A stretch of DNA of 64,000 bases from JAHTBL01 sp038532735 (GCA_038532735.1 JBCBAC010000004.1:124001-188000); one strand, 5' to 3'; shown: positions 24,796 through 34,465, counted from the stretch's first letter. The notes: generated by a model not told the origin, from the letters alone. A program made the numbers and translations.

Positions 24796-25734
24796 ATGAC
24801 CACGCTCCCATCCCCACGCGGCACGCTGACACCAAACCGCCTGCTCAACGACCTCACTTGGCTCCGTGTCGGCGGCCCCGCTGACTATCTCTTCCAGCCC
24901 GCTGATCTCGAAGACCTCCAAGCCTTCGTGAAAGCCCTACCGCAAGACATCGAAGTCTTCCCCATGGGCGTCGGCTCGAACCTGATCGTCCGCGACGGGG
25001 GCATCCGCGCCGTCGTGATCCGCATGGGGCGGGGGTTCAACGGCATCGAAATCAAGGGCGACGAGGTCACCGCAGGCGTTGCCGCCCTCGACGCCCATGT
25101 CGCGCGCAAGGCCGCAGACCAAGGCCTCGACCTGACCTTCCTGCGCACCATTCCCGGGGCCATAGGCGGAGCCATAAGGATGAACGCAGGGTGCTATGGT
25201 TCCTATGTGGCGGATGTGTTCCAGTCGGCTCAAGCGATCACACGCGACGGCGAAGAGGTGACACTGACCGCAAAAGACCTCAACTTCGGCTACCGCCAAA
25301 GCGATTTGCCCGAGGGTTGGGTCCTCACCCAAGCGACCTTCCGCGCACCCAAGGGTGACCCTGATGCCCTGCACGCCCGCATGGAAGCCCAGCTGAAAAA
25401 GCGCGACGAAACCCAGCCCACAAAAGACCGCACCGCAGGCTCCACCTTCCGCAACCCCGCCGGATTTTCCTCGACCGGACAGGCAGATGACAGCCACGCG
25501 CTGAAAGCCTGGAAGGTGATAGAAGACGCTGGCCTGCGCGGCGAGACACTGGGCGGCGCGCAGATGTCGCCCAAACATCCCAACTTTCTGGTCAACACCG
25601 GCACCGCCACCGCCGCCGATCTTGAAAACCTTGGCGAGCACGTGCGCAAAAGGGTTTACGAAACCAGTGGGATAGAGCTACAGTGGGAAATTATGAGGGT
25701 CGGTGAACCGGCCCCAACAGGCACTAAAGAATAA
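24796..25734 (+). CDS. murB: UDP-N-acetylenolpyruvoylglucosamine reductase MurB
   Basis: FAD-dependent, NADPH-using reduction of enolpyruvyl-UDP-GlcNAc to UDP-MurNAc. The product is 312 residues. TWLRVGGPADYLFQPADLEDL begins the FAD domain, MGVGSNLIVRDGGIRAVVIRM binds FAD pyrophosphate, and GIPGAIGG-type TIPGAIGGAIRMNAGCYG follows. The C-terminal domain has the active-site Ser in AGSTFRNPAG and the catalytic Glu in GIELQWEIMRVG. ATG 24796 (MTTLPSPRG) is chosen; the open frame upstream lacks similarity. No good ribosome site is visible, and a strong hairpin lies just upstream. Confidence 0.94.
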   Translation: MTTLPSPRGTLTPNRLLNDLTWLRVGGPADYLFQPADLEDLQAFVKALPQDIEVFPMGVGSNLIVRDGGIRAVVIRMGRGFNGIEIKGDEVTAGVAALDAHVARKAADQGLDLTFLRTIPGAIGGAIRMNAGCYGSYVADVFQSAQAITRDGEEVTLTAKDLNFGYRQSDLPEGWVLTQATFRAPKGDPDALHARMEAQLKKRDETQPTKDRTAGSTFRNPAGFSSTGQADDSHALKAWKVIEDAGLRGETLGGAQMSPKHPNFLVNTGTATAADLENLGEHVRKRVYETSGIELQWEIMRVGEPAPTGTKE

Positions 25735-25786
25735 CGAAAAACGGGTCGCGTCAGACGGCCTGCGGTAAAACTGAGGCACACACGGG

Positions 25787-26698
25787 ATGTCGAGCAGGAC
25801 ACCCCCGAAAGTGGCGGTACTGATGGGCGGACCTTCGGCGGAGCGCGAAGTGTCCTTATCCACCGGGCGCGAATGCGCCGCCGCTTTGCGGGACGAAGGT
25901 TTCAACGTGGTCGAGCTGGACGCAGGTCCGGACCTGATGGCGCGTCTGTCCGACGCGGCCCCCGACGTGGTTTTCAACGCGCTGCATGGTCGATGGGGGG
26001 AGGATGGTTGCGTTCAGGGCCTGCTCGAGTGGCTGCAAATTCCCTACACGCATTCCGGCGTGCTCGCTTCGGCGTTGGCGATGGACAAGCAGCGCAGCAA
26101 GGATGTCTACAAGACCCACGGTCTGCCTGTCGTCGAGAGCGTCATCGCCAAGTCTAAAGACGTCCAAGCTGCCCACGTGATGCCGCCGCCTTACGTGGTC
26201 AAGCCGAACAACGAAGGTTCCAGCGTCGGCGTTTACCTTGTGCATGAGGGCGACCAGCCCCCGCGCCTAAACGCTGAAATGCCCGATGAGGTTATGGTCG
26301 AAGCCTTCGCCCCCGGCCGCGAACTCACCACCACCGTTATGGGCGACACAGCCCTGACCGTCACCGATATCGTGACCGATGGCTGGTATGACTATGCCGC
26401 GAAATATGAAGAGGGCGGCTCGCACCACGTTGTCCCCGCCGATATCCCGCAGAACATTTTCGACGCCTGTATGGATTACGCCGTCCGCGCCCACACAGCA
26501 CTGGGCTGCCGGGGCGTGACACGCACTGATTTTCGTTGGGATGAAAGCAAAGGCCTGAACGGCCTCATTGTGCTGGAAACCAACACACAGCCCGGCATGA
26601 CGCCGACCTCGCTCACGCCTGAGCAGGCCCAGAAAACCGGTATGAGTTTTGGCCAACTGTGCCGCTGGATGGTGGAGGACGCCTCGTGCAACCGATGA
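25787..26698 (+). CDS. ddl: D-alanine-D-alanine ligase
   Basis: ATP-grasp enzyme making the D-Ala-D-Ala dipeptide used by MurF. The product is 303 residues. VLMGGPSAEREVSLSTG is at the N-terminus, the central ATP-grasp domain has YVVKPNNEGSSVGVYLV, and the C-terminus has ALGCRGVTRTDFRWD and LETNTQPGMTPTSL, the metal and substrate site of Ddl. The stop overlaps the ftsQ start (ATGA), so the two are coupled. Confidence 0.95.
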   Translation: MSSRTPPKVAVLMGGPSAEREVSLSTGRECAAALRDEGFNVVELDAGPDLMARLSDAAPDVVFNALHGRWGEDGCVQGLLEWLQIPYTHSGVLASALAMDKQRSKDVYKTHGLPVVESVIAKSKDVQAAHVMPPPYVVKPNNEGSSVGVYLVHEGDQPPRLNAEMPDEVMVEAFAPGRELTTTVMGDTALTVTDIVTDGWYDYAAKYEEGGSHHVVPADIPQNIFDACMDYAVRAHTALGCRGVTRTDFRWDESKGLNGLIVLETNTQPGMTPTSLTPEQAQKTGMSFGQLCRWMVEDASCNR

Positions 26699-27594
26699 CC
26701 GCCAGCCGTCCGGCAGCCCCCCGCCGCGATCCCGCGCCATCGCGCTGGGCCTACCGGATGAACCGCCTCTGGCTGACGCCATTATTCCGCGCGGCTTTGC
26801 GCGTCGGCCTGCCGGTCTTTCTGATCATCTTCATCGCCGGTGCCTATTTCGCCAACCCGGATAACCGCGAAAAGGCCGGCCTGATGGTCGCCGATCTGCG
26901 CAACCAGATCGAGACGCGCCCTGAATTCATGGTCAAACTGATGGCCATCGACGGGGCCTCTGACCCGCTCGCCGAAGATATCCGCAAAGCCTTCCCGGTC
27001 GAATTTCCGATCTCCTCCTTCGATCTGGATCTTGCGCAAATGCAGCGCGATATCGAAGAGTTGGCAGCCGTCGAAGACGCCGCCGTCCGCATCAAGCCCG
27101 GCGGAATTCTGGAGCTGCAAATCACCGAACGTGTCCCCGCCATCGTCTGGCGCTCCCCCGAGGGTGTCAAATTGCTGGACCGCGAAGGCTATGTCGTCGC
27201 CGACATTCCCGCACGTCTCAGCCGTCCTGACCTGCCGCTCATCTCTGGCGAAGGCGCTGCCGATCACGCCGCCGAAGCGCTTGAACTCCTCGCCGTCTCC
27301 GCCCCCATCGCCGACCGCATTCGCGGTCTTGTCCGCATGGGAGAGCGCCGCTGGGACGTCGCCCTTGATCGCGACCAGCGCATTCTGTTGCCTGAGGAGG
27401 GCGCAGTGGCGGCGCTAGAGCGCGTGATCGTTCTGGATCACGCCAAAGACATGTTGGCCCGCGACCTTGCGGTCGTGGACATCCGAAATGCCAGCCGGCC
27501 AACGATCCGGCTGAACACAACAGCAGTCGAAGAACTGCGTCGCATACGCGACATCCAGACCGGGCAAACTAACGGGCAAAATGGGGCAGACTAA
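26695..27594 (+). CDS. ftsQ: Cell division protein FtsQ
   Basis: 299 residues of bitopic inner-membrane protein. A basic, proline-rich cytoplasmic tail is followed by one membrane segment near residues 36-55 (RVGLPVFLIIFIAGAYF) and then a POTRA domain (FPISSFDLDLAQMQRDIEEL, AAVRIKPGGILELQITERVP) and the beta domain (GVKLLDREGYVVADIP). It links early and late divisome proteins by binding FtsL/FtsB. ATG 26695 overlaps the ddl stop; a GTG three codons earlier is an alternative. ftsA starts three bases after the stop. Confidence 0.92.
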   Translation: MTASRPAAPRRDPAPSRWAYRMNRLWLTPLFRAALRVGLPVFLIIFIAGAYFANPDNREKAGLMVADLRNQIETRPEFMVKLMAIDGASDPLAEDIRKAFPVEFPISSFDLDLAQMQRDIEELAAVEDAAVRIKPGGILELQITERVPAIVWRSPEGVKLLDREGYVVADIPARLSRPDLPLISGEGAADHAAEALELLAVSAPIADRIRGLVRMGERRWDVALDRDQRILLPEEGAVAALERVIVLDHAKDMLARDLAVVDIRNASRPTIRLNTTAVEELRRIRDIQTGQTNGQNGAD

Positions 27595-27597
27595 AAG

Positions 27598-28932
27598 ATG
27601 ACCGACCTTTACCAGACCCAACGGGCCATGCGGAACATGCGGCAAGCCGCGATGCAGCGCGGCGTGATTGCGATCCTCGATATTGGCAGCAGCAAAATCG
27701 CCTGTCTGGTGCTGCGCTTTGACGGCCCCTCGCAGTTCTCCGACGCCGATGGGATCGGCTCTCTGGCCGGTCAGTCCAGCTTTCGCGTCATCGGCGCGGC
27801 CACCACCCGCTCTCGCGGTGTCCGCTTTGGCGAGATTGACGCCATGCAGGAAACCGAACGCGCGATCCGCACCGCCGTGCAGGCCGCACAGAAAATGGCC
27901 AACACGCGCGTGGATCACGTCATCGCCTGTTTTGCCGGGGCCCGCCCGCGCTCTTATGGCCTCGATGGTGTGGTCGAACTGGACGAAAACATCGCGACAG
28001 AGCAGGACATCGCCCGCGTCATGGCCTCTTGCGATGTGCCCGATTTCGGCGAAGGGCGCGAGGTGCTCCACGCCCAGCCCGTGAATTTCGCGATCGATCA
28101 CCGCTCCGGCCTTGGTGATCCACGTGGCCAGATGGGCAATGAACTGGCCGTCGATATGCACCTGCTGACGGTGGATGAAACGGTCATTCAAAACCTGCTC
28201 TACTGCATCAAGCGCTGCGATCTGGAACTGGCAGGTCTTGCGTCCTCGTCCTACGTCTCCGGCATCTCCTCGCTGGTGGAGGATGAACAGGAACTGGGTG
28301 CCGCCTGCATCGATCTTGGCGGCGGCGCCACTGGCCTCTCAATCTTCATGCGCAAGCACATGATCTATTCCGACGCCGTGCGTCTGGGTGGGGAGCATGT
28401 CACCTCAGACATCTCCATCGGCCTGCAAGTCCCACCCGCCACCGCCGAACGGATCAAGACCTTTTACGGCGGCGTTGTCGCTACCGGCATGGACGACCGC
28501 GAGATGATCGAGATCGGCGGCGATACCGGCGATTGGGAGCATGATCGCCGCACCGTGAGCCGCGCCGAGCTGATCGGTATCATGCGCCCACGCGTTGAGG
28601 AAATCCTCGAAGAGGTCCGCGTCCGTCTGGATGCCGCAGGCTTCGAACACCTGCCCAGCCAGCAAATCGTTCTGACAGGGGGCGGCAGCCAAATCCCGGG
28701 CCTCGACGGTCTCGCCTCCAAGATCCTGGGCCAGCAAGTGCGCCTGGGGCGTCCGCTCCGCGTGCAAGGCCTGCCGCAAGCCGCGACGGGCCCGGCATTT
28801 GCCTCCTCTGTGGGGCTTTGCCTCTTTGCGGCAAACCCGCAAGACGAGTGGTGGGACTTCGAGATTCCCGCAGAGAAATACCCGGCGCGCTCGCTCAAAC
28901 GCGCGATCCGCTGGTTCAAAGACAACTGGTAG
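27598..28932 (+). CDS. ftsA: Cell division protein FtsA
   Basis: Actin-like ATPase that ties FtsZ filaments to the membrane and activates the divisome. The product is 444 residues. AILDIGSSKIACLVLRF (phosphate 1 loop) lies near residue 25, VDMHLLTVDETVIQNL in the SHS2/1C region, ACIDLGGGATGLSIF (phosphate 2) near 240, and IVLTGGGSQIPGLD (adenosine motif) near 360. The C-terminus ARSLKRAIRWFKDNW is the amphipathic membrane-targeting helix. It follows ftsQ by three bases. A 168-base gap with its own signals separates it from ftsZ. Confidence 0.95.
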   Translation: MTDLYQTQRAMRNMRQAAMQRGVIAILDIGSSKIACLVLRFDGPSQFSDADGIGSLAGQSSFRVIGAATTRSRGVRFGEIDAMQETERAIRTAVQAAQKMANTRVDHVIACFAGARPRSYGLDGVVELDENIATEQDIARVMASCDVPDFGEGREVLHAQPVNFAIDHRSGLGDPRGQMGNELAVDMHLLTVDETVIQNLLYCIKRCDLELAGLASSSYVSGISSLVEDEQELGAACIDLGGGATGLSIFMRKHMIYSDAVRLGGEHVTSDISIGLQVPPATAERIKTFYGGVVATGMDDREMIEIGGDTGDWEHDRRTVSRAELIGIMRPRVEEILEEVRVRLDAAGFEHLPSQQIVLTGGGSQIPGLDGLASKILGQQVRLGRPLRVQGLPQAATGPAFASSVGLCLFAANPQDEWWDFEIPAEKYPARSLKRAIRWFKDNW

Positions 28933-29016
28933 ACGCTAAATATGGGGTGATCAGCGAAATACCGCTGAAATCCTTTAGAAAAGCACGATATTTTGCGCCT
29001 TTTTCGTGTTTTTTGG

Positions 29017-29037
29017 GTGACGTGATCGGAATGTCAC
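29017..29037. promoter_or_regulatory. Inverted repeat in the ftsA-ftsZ gap
   Basis: GTGAC (29017-29021) and GTCAC (29033-29037) lie 11 bases apart in the region that should hold the ftsZ promoter. The spacing puts the arms about 16 bases centre to centre. A transcription-factor site is possible but no factor is evident. Confidence 0.3.
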
Positions 29038-29057
29038 GCTAGCATTGGCGCTAATTC

Positions 29058-29071
29058 GGGGGTCAACCCCC
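29058..29071 (+). promoter_or_regulatory. Hairpin in the ftsZ leader
   Basis: GGGGG pairs with CCCCC around a TCAA tetraloop, about 30 bases before the ftsZ ATG and upstream of its AGGCGG ribosome site. It would be in the 5' untranslated part of an ftsZ message and may protect its 5' end. It has no T-run and is not a terminator. Confidence 0.4.
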
Positions 29072-29100
29072 TCAAATGGCAGATAACAGGCGGACACATT

Positions 29101-30711
29101 ATGACTTTGACCCTTTCGATGCCCGGTCAGGAAGACCTGAAACCCCGTATCACCGTCTTCGGTGTGGGCGGCGCTGGCGGCAACGCCGTCAACAACATGA
29201 TCGAGAAAGAACTCGACGGGGTCGAATTCGTCACCGCCAACACCGATGCGCAAGCGCTGCAACAGTCGATGGCGCAGGCCAAAATCCAGATGGGTGTCAA
29301 AGTCACCGAAGGTTTGGGGGCAGGAGCTCGCGCAACCGTGGGGGCTGCTGCCGCCGAAGAAAGCATCGAACAGATCGTCGATCACCTCGCAGGCGCGCAT
29401 ATGTGCTTCATCACTGCTGGTATGGGCGGCGGCACGGGTACGGGCGCTGCCCCGATCATTGCGCAAGCCGCGCGTGAGCTGGGCGTTCTGACCGTCGGCG
29501 TTGTGACCAAGCCTTTCCAGTTTGAAGGCGGCAAGCGCATGCGTCAGGCTGAAGACGGTGTCGAGGCGCTGCAAAAGGTCGTCGACACGCTGATCATCAT
29601 TCCGAACCAGAACCTCTTCCGTCTGGCGAACGAGAAAACGACCTTTACCGAGGCGTTCTCGATGGCTGACGACGTTCTCTACCAAGGCGTTAAAGGCGTG
29701 ACCGACCTGATGGTCCGTCCGGGTCTCATCAACCTCGACTTCGCAGACGTCCGCGCTGTGATGGACGAAATGGGCAAAGCCATGATGGGCACCGGCGAAG
29801 CAACCGGCGAAGATCGCGCGATCCAAGCGGCTGAGAAAGCCATCGCCAACCCGCTGCTGGACGAAATCTCGCTCCGCGGCGCCAACGGCGTCCTCATCAA
29901 CATCACCGGCGGTTATGATCTGACGCTCTTCGAGCTGGACGAAGCCGCCAACCGCATCCGCGAGGAAGTCGACCCCGACGCCAACATCATCGTGGGCTCG
30001 ACCCTCGATACTGGTATGGAAGGCACGATGCGCGTCAGCGTTGTGGCCACTGGCATCGACGCGACCGAAAGCAACGCAGAAACTCCGCTGCCGCGTCGTT
30101 CGCTGGCAGAACCGCTCAAGCCGGTCGAAGAAGCCGTGGAAGAAGTTGCGGAAACGCCTGCAGAAATCCCGGCCTTTGCACCTGCCGCAGCCGCCGCTGC
30201 TGCACCCGCAGAGCCATCCTTGCTGGATCGTATGGAGCCTGAGCAGGCCGCGCCCGCACCGATCCCGGCAGAGCCTGTTTTCGAGCCGCGCATGGAAGCC
30301 CCAGCTGAGCCGGAAGCAACAGATGATCTGCCGCCCCCCGCCTATCAGCCGCAGCCTGCCGCGACCGAGGTGGAAACGCCGGAAGCCGCTGCCTTCGTGG
30401 CGCCGAAAGCGCCGCAACCGGGTGCTCCTTCGCCCCAGGCCATGGCCCGCCTTCAGGCCGCCGTGCAAAAAGTGCCGGCCCAAGCCGCGGCGCCTGCACC
30501 CCAGCCTGAACCGGAAGCCGATAAGCCGCGCTTCGGGATCAATTCCCTGATTAACCGCATGACAGGCCACGGAACGGAGGGCGCAGAACGCGCAGCCCCC
30601 GCACCGATGCGCCAGCAGCCGCCGGTGCAATCCTACGATGATGAGCCCGAGGCCGATCCAGAGCAGGAGCGGATCGAAATCCCAGCCTTCCTGCGCCGTC
30701 AAGCCAACTAA
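29101..30711 (+). CDS. ftsZ: Cell division GTPase FtsZ
   Basis: Tubulin-like GTPase that forms the Z ring. The product is 536 residues. The N-terminal GVGGAGGNAVNNMIE and the tubulin signature GGGTGTGAAP (about residue 110) bind GTP, and the T7 loop region LDFADVRAVMDEMG completes the catalytic site of the next subunit. The conserved core ends near residue 320. A long Ala/Pro/Glu-rich linker of about 190 residues leads to the C-terminal FtsA-binding tail IEIPAFLRRQAN. The long linker is typical of alphaproteobacteria. A separate promoter is likely because of the gap after ftsA. A hairpin terminator follows. Confidence 0.97.
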   Translation: MTLTLSMPGQEDLKPRITVFGVGGAGGNAVNNMIEKELDGVEFVTANTDAQALQQSMAQAKIQMGVKVTEGLGAGARATVGAAAAEESIEQIVDHLAGAHMCFITAGMGGGTGTGAAPIIAQAARELGVLTVGVVTKPFQFEGGKRMRQAEDGVEALQKVVDTLIIIPNQNLFRLANEKTTFTEAFSMADDVLYQGVKGVTDLMVRPGLINLDFADVRAVMDEMGKAMMGTGEATGEDRAIQAAEKAIANPLLDEISLRGANGVLINITGGYDLTLFELDEAANRIREEVDPDANIIVGSTLDTGMEGTMRVSVVATGIDATESNAETPLPRRSLAEPLKPVEEAVEEVAETPAEIPAFAPAAAAAAAPAEPSLLDRMEPEQAAPAPIPAEPVFEPRMEAPAEPEATDDLPPPAYQPQPAATEVETPEAAAFVAPKAPQPGAPSPQAMARLQAAVQKVPAQAAAPAPQPEPEADKPRFGINSLINRMTGHGTEGAERAAPAPMRQQPPVQSYDDEPEADPEQERIEIPAFLRRQAN

Positions 30712-30736
30712 AATACGTCAAATCTGAAACATTAAA

Positions 30737-30760
30737 GGCCACCTTCGGGTGGTCTTTTTT
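30737..30760 (+). terminator. Intrinsic terminator after ftsZ
   Basis: GGCCACC and GGTGGTC pair around a stable TTCG tetraloop (30737-30754), followed directly by six T residues. It lies 26 bases after the ftsZ stop and before lpxC, and so marks the end of the dcw transcript. Confidence 0.85.
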
Positions 30761-30918
30761 CGTTTGATTGCAGTTATTTACAGTCCATAGGCAAATTCAT
30801 GCCGACCTGATTCTTCATGTTACATACCGTTACAAAGAGTGAGTTGAGACCCCTCAGACCGCTAGCTAGATATGATCTGCATCGCCCAAACTCTGCGGTG
30901 CAGCAACTTGAGGCCAAC

Positions 30919-31839
30919 GTGCAGAAAACGCTTAAAACATCGGTTACATTCGAAGGTATCGGGCTCCACAGTGGGGAACCGGTGCGCGCGACTGTGCACC
31001 CTGCTTCAGCTTACCACGGCATATGGTTCAAGCGCACAGACGTAACCGATGCCGATCCGTTCATCCCTGCGAAGTGGAACGCCGTTCAGCAAATCTCGCT
31101 TTGCACGTTGATCCGCAACAAGGCCGGTGTTTCCGTCTCCACGTTGGAACATATCATGGCCGCGCTCGTCGGGTGTGGGATCCACAACGCCCTGATCGAG
31201 CTGAACGGGCCAGAGCTTCCGATCCTCGACGGTTCTGCTGCTGTTTTTGTGCAGCGCTTCCTTGCTGCTGGTCTTCAGGCGCAAGACGAACCCGTCGCCG
31301 CGATCCGCGTGCTGCGCCGGGTTGAGGTGACCGACGGTCTCGCCTCTGCCCGTCTGGACCCAGCCAATCACCTGATCATGGACTTCCGCATTGATTTTGA
31401 GGATGCCGCGATTGGCGAGCAGACAAAGACGCTGAACCTGTCCAACGGCACGTTTGTGCGCGAGCTGTGCGACAGCCGCACCTTCTGCCGTCACTCCGAC
31501 ATCGAATTCATGCATGCCAATGGCATGGCGCTTGGCGGCTCGCTGGATAACGCCGTTGTTGTCGATGGCGATGCCGTGCTCAGCCCCGGCGGCTTCCGCT
31601 ACAAGGACGAGGCCGTGCGCCACAAGATGCTCGACGCGCTTGGCGATCTGGGTCTGGCCGGTGCTCCGCTTATGGCGCGCTACACCGGTGATCGTGCGGG
31701 CCACGCGCTGACAAATAAGCTGTTGCACGCGCTTTTCGCCGATCCTACCGCCTATATCGTTGAGCAATGCACCGACCGAGAAAGCCGCATTCTGCCCGGT
31801 GTCGGCGTCCGCAAAGCCGACCTTCCCGCGATTGCCTGA
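30919..31839 (+). CDS. lpxC: UDP-3-O-acyl-GlcNAc deacetylase LpxC
   Basis: Zinc enzyme for the committed step of lipid A synthesis. The product is 306 residues from GTG 30919 (reads QKTLKTSVTFEGIGLHSG), which fits the family length; GAGG lies six bases before. The frame is open upstream to 30817, but those residues are not LpxC-like. Zinc ligands are the His of TLEHIMAAL (about 79) and the His and Asp of RHKMLDALGDLGLAG (about 238-242); the catalytic His is in GHALTNKLLHAL. The nucleophile helper Glu (LEH) is intact. It follows the ftsZ terminator and is probably transcribed from its own promoter. Confidence 0.94.
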   Translation: MQKTLKTSVTFEGIGLHSGEPVRATVHPASAYHGIWFKRTDVTDADPFIPAKWNAVQQISLCTLIRNKAGVSVSTLEHIMAALVGCGIHNALIELNGPELPILDGSAAVFVQRFLAAGLQAQDEPVAAIRVLRRVEVTDGLASARLDPANHLIMDFRIDFEDAAIGEQTKTLNLSNGTFVRELCDSRTFCRHSDIEFMHANGMALGGSLDNAVVVDGDAVLSPGGFRYKDEAVRHKMLDALGDLGLAGAPLMARYTGDRAGHALTNKLLHALFADPTAYIVEQCTDRESRILPGVGVRKADLPAIA

Positions 31840-31950
31840 CGTTTTCCGCGTCAAAGGCGTTTTGCCCTCGTTTTTTCTGTGCTAAACCGCGAAGAACACG
31901 GTGGGGGATTGCAGTATCCTTCTGTCAGAATGAACGGGAAAAACAGTCTC

Positions 31951-32790
31951 ATGACAGGCGCTTACGGGAAACTTCGGGGAACAGTGGCTTTGTTGGGCGT
32001 GGTCGTCTTGGCCGCTTGCGGCGGCAGCGGCGGACGTCAGCAACCGCTCGAGACGTATTCCGCGGAAGAGATTTATAACCGCGCAGAGTTTGAACTCGCC
32101 CAATCCCAACCCGAAGAAGCCGCGCGTTTCTTTGGTGAGGTGGAACGCCTCTACCCCTATTCTGAATGGGCCAAACGCGCACTGATCATGCAAGCCTTCG
32201 CTTACCACAAGAATCAGGATTACGAGCAAAGCCGCGCCTCCGCACAGCGTTACATCGACTTCTACCCTGCTGACGAAGACGCCGCTTATGCGCAGTATCT
32301 TCTGGCGCTTAGCTACTACGATCAGATTGACGAAGTGGGCCGTGACCAAGGTCTGACCTTCCAAGCCCTGCAAGCCCTGCGCACGGTTATCGAACGCTAT
32401 CCCGACAGCGAATATGCGCGCTCTTCGATCCTCAAATTTGATCTGGCCTTCGACCATCTCGCCGCCAAAGAGATGGAGATTGGGCGCTATTACCTCAAGC
32501 GCGGCCATTACTCCGCGGCTATCAACCGCTTCCGCGTTGTGGTTGAGGAATTCCAGACGACGACCCACACGCCAGAGGCGCTGCACCGTCTGGTGGAAAG
32601 CTACCTGTCGCTCGGTCTGACGGATGAGGCACAGACAGCCGGGGCGATCTTGGGCTTCAACTTCCAGGCCACCGATTGGTATGAGGACAGCTTCAAGCTG
32701 CTCACGGGCCGTGGGCTTGAGCTGGAAGCGGCGGGCGACAGTTGGCTGCGGCAGGTCTACCGGCAGGTGGTGCAGGGCCGCTGGCTCTGA
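31951..32790 (+). CDS. bamD: Outer membrane assembly lipoprotein BamD
   Basis: 279 residues. A signal peptide ends in the lipobox VVLAAC (Cys near residue 22), so the mature protein is an outer-membrane lipoprotein. TPR-like repeats follow (ETYSAEEIYNRAEFELAQ, PEEAARFFGEVERLYPYSEW, ALIMQAFAYHKNQDYEQ), as in BamD/ComL of the Bam complex that inserts beta-barrel proteins. ATG 31951 is preferred; ATG 31930 would add seven residues. It follows lpxC and lies 25 bases before recN. Confidence 0.93.
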   Translation: MTGAYGKLRGTVALLGVVVLAACGGSGGRQQPLETYSAEEIYNRAEFELAQSQPEEAARFFGEVERLYPYSEWAKRALIMQAFAYHKNQDYEQSRASAQRYIDFYPADEDAAYAQYLLALSYYDQIDEVGRDQGLTFQALQALRTVIERYPDSEYARSSILKFDLAFDHLAAKEMEIGRYYLKRGHYSAAINRFRVVVEEFQTTTHTPEALHRLVESYLSLGLTDEAQTAGAILGFNFQATDWYEDSFKLLTGRGLELEAAGDSWLRQVYRQVVQGRWL

Positions 32791-32815
32791 TCTGACCCGA
32801 GGGGGGTGAGCGCTG

Positions 32816-34465
32816 ATGCTGCGAGGTCTCGATATTCGGGACATGCTGATCATTGACCGGTTGGAGCTTGCGTTTCAGCCCGGCCTGAATGTGCTCACAG
32901 GCGAAACCGGCGCTGGCAAATCCATTCTTCTCGACAGTCTTGGTTTTGTTTTGGGCTGGCGCGGTCGGGCCGAGCTGGTCCGCGCTGGCGCCGAGCAGGG
33001 GGAGGTCACTGCCTGGTTCGATCTGTCCGACGATCACCCTGCGCAAGACGTACTGGAAGAGGCTGGTTGGTCCCGCTCGGACGAGCTGATCTTGCGCCGG
33101 GTCAACACCCGCGATGGCCGGAAGACGGCCTATGTCAACGACCGCCGCGCCTCGGGCGAGGTGCTGCGCGCGCTCTCCGACACGCTGGTCGAACTACACG
33201 GCCAGCATGACGACCGCGGGTTGCTCAACCCACGTGGCCATCGGGTTTTGCTAGATGAATTCGGTGGTCTGGCCCCGCAGATCGACAAGACTCGCAAGGC
33301 GTGGCGCAAGCTGGCAGAGGCTCGCAAAGCCCTGAACGCCTTAGAGACGCGGTTGAAAGAACTGGCTGAGGAAGAGGACTTCCTCCGCCATGCTGTAGCC
33401 GAGCTGGATGCACTCGCTCCGGAACCCGGCGAGGATGAAAAGCTCGACGCGCTGCGCCGCCTCATGCAAGGCGCCGAGCGTATCCGGGAGGATGTCGGCA
33501 AGGCCCACACCGCGTTGGGGAATGATGGCGCCGAAGGCCGGATGGGCGACGCAATCCGCTGGCTTGAAGGCGCGGCAGAGCAGGCCGAAGGTCAGCTTGA
33601 TGCGCCCATCGCCGCATTGGAACGCGCGCTCGTCGAACTGGGTGAGGCGACCATCGGGATTGAGACCGCGCTCGACGCGCTCTCCTTCAACCCGTCCGAG
33701 TTGGAAGACACCGAAGAGCGTCTTTTCGCGATCCGCGCCTTGGCCCGAAAGCATGATGTCCAACCCGACGATCTGAGCGATTTCGCCGAGACTTTGCGCA
33801 CGCGGCTTGCAACCCTGGACGCCAGCACCGGCGATCTGGCGGATATGAAGAACGCTGTACAAGCCGCTGAAACGGAATATGAAAGCGCGGCATCAAACTT
33901 GTCAGCAGCACGCAAGAAAGCCGCCGCCAAGCTCGACAAAGCAATGTCGGCTGAGCTTGCCCCGCTCAAGATGGATCGCGCCGTTTTCACCACTGAAATC
34001 ACACAAGCAGACCCCGGCCCGGACGGTACAGACGCGGTCGCCTTCACTGTGGCCACGAACCCCGGCGCGCCCTCTGGCCCCCTCAACAAGATCGCCTCTG
34101 GGGGCGAACTCAGCCGCTTCCTACTGGCTCTCAAGGTCTGTCTGACTAAGGCCACCTCTGGCCTGACGATGATCTTTGATGAGATCGACCGCGGTGTGGG
34201 CGGGGCCACAGCCGATGCGGTGGGTCGCAGGTTGGCAGCGCTTGCCTCCGATGCGCAAGTGCTGGTCGTCACACACTCACCGCAAGTGGCAGCCTTAGGC
34301 GGCCATCATTGGCGCGTCGAGAAACGGGTCGAGAAGGACATGACCACATCGACGGTGGTGCCACTGACGGATCCAGATCGTATCGATGAGATTGCTCGCA
34401 TGCTGTCCGGTGACACCATTACTGACGAGGCCCGTGGCGCGGCCCGTGCGCTCCTCGCGGGCTAA
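32816..34465 (+). CDS. recN: DNA repair protein RecN
   Basis: SMC-like ATPase of double-strand break repair. The product is 549 residues. Walker A LTGETGAGKSILLDSL is near residue 33. A long coiled coil is visible in the middle (LAEARKALNALETRLKELAEE). The C-terminal half has the ABC signature IASGGELSRFLLAL and the Walker B MIFDEIDRGVGG, then the H-loop THSPQVAALGGHH. The ATG has GGGGGGTGAG upstream. It ends at the double-hairpin element shared with the converging dehydrogenase gene. Confidence 0.96.
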   Translation: MLRGLDIRDMLIIDRLELAFQPGLNVLTGETGAGKSILLDSLGFVLGWRGRAELVRAGAEQGEVTAWFDLSDDHPAQDVLEEAGWSRSDELILRRVNTRDGRKTAYVNDRRASGEVLRALSDTLVELHGQHDDRGLLNPRGHRVLLDEFGGLAPQIDKTRKAWRKLAEARKALNALETRLKELAEEEDFLRHAVAELDALAPEPGEDEKLDALRRLMQGAERIREDVGKAHTALGNDGAEGRMGDAIRWLEGAAEQAEGQLDAPIAALERALVELGEATIGIETALDALSFNPSELEDTEERLFAIRALARKHDVQPDDLSDFAETLRTRLATLDASTGDLADMKNAVQAAETEYESAASNLSAARKKAAAKLDKAMSAELAPLKMDRAVFTTEITQADPGPDGTDAVAFTVATNPGAPSGPLNKIASGGELSRFLLALKVCLTKATSGLTMIFDEIDRGVGGATADAVGRRLAALASDAQVLVVTHSPQVAALGGHHWRVEKRVEKDMTTSTVVPLTDPDRIDEIARMLSGDTITDEARGAARALLAG

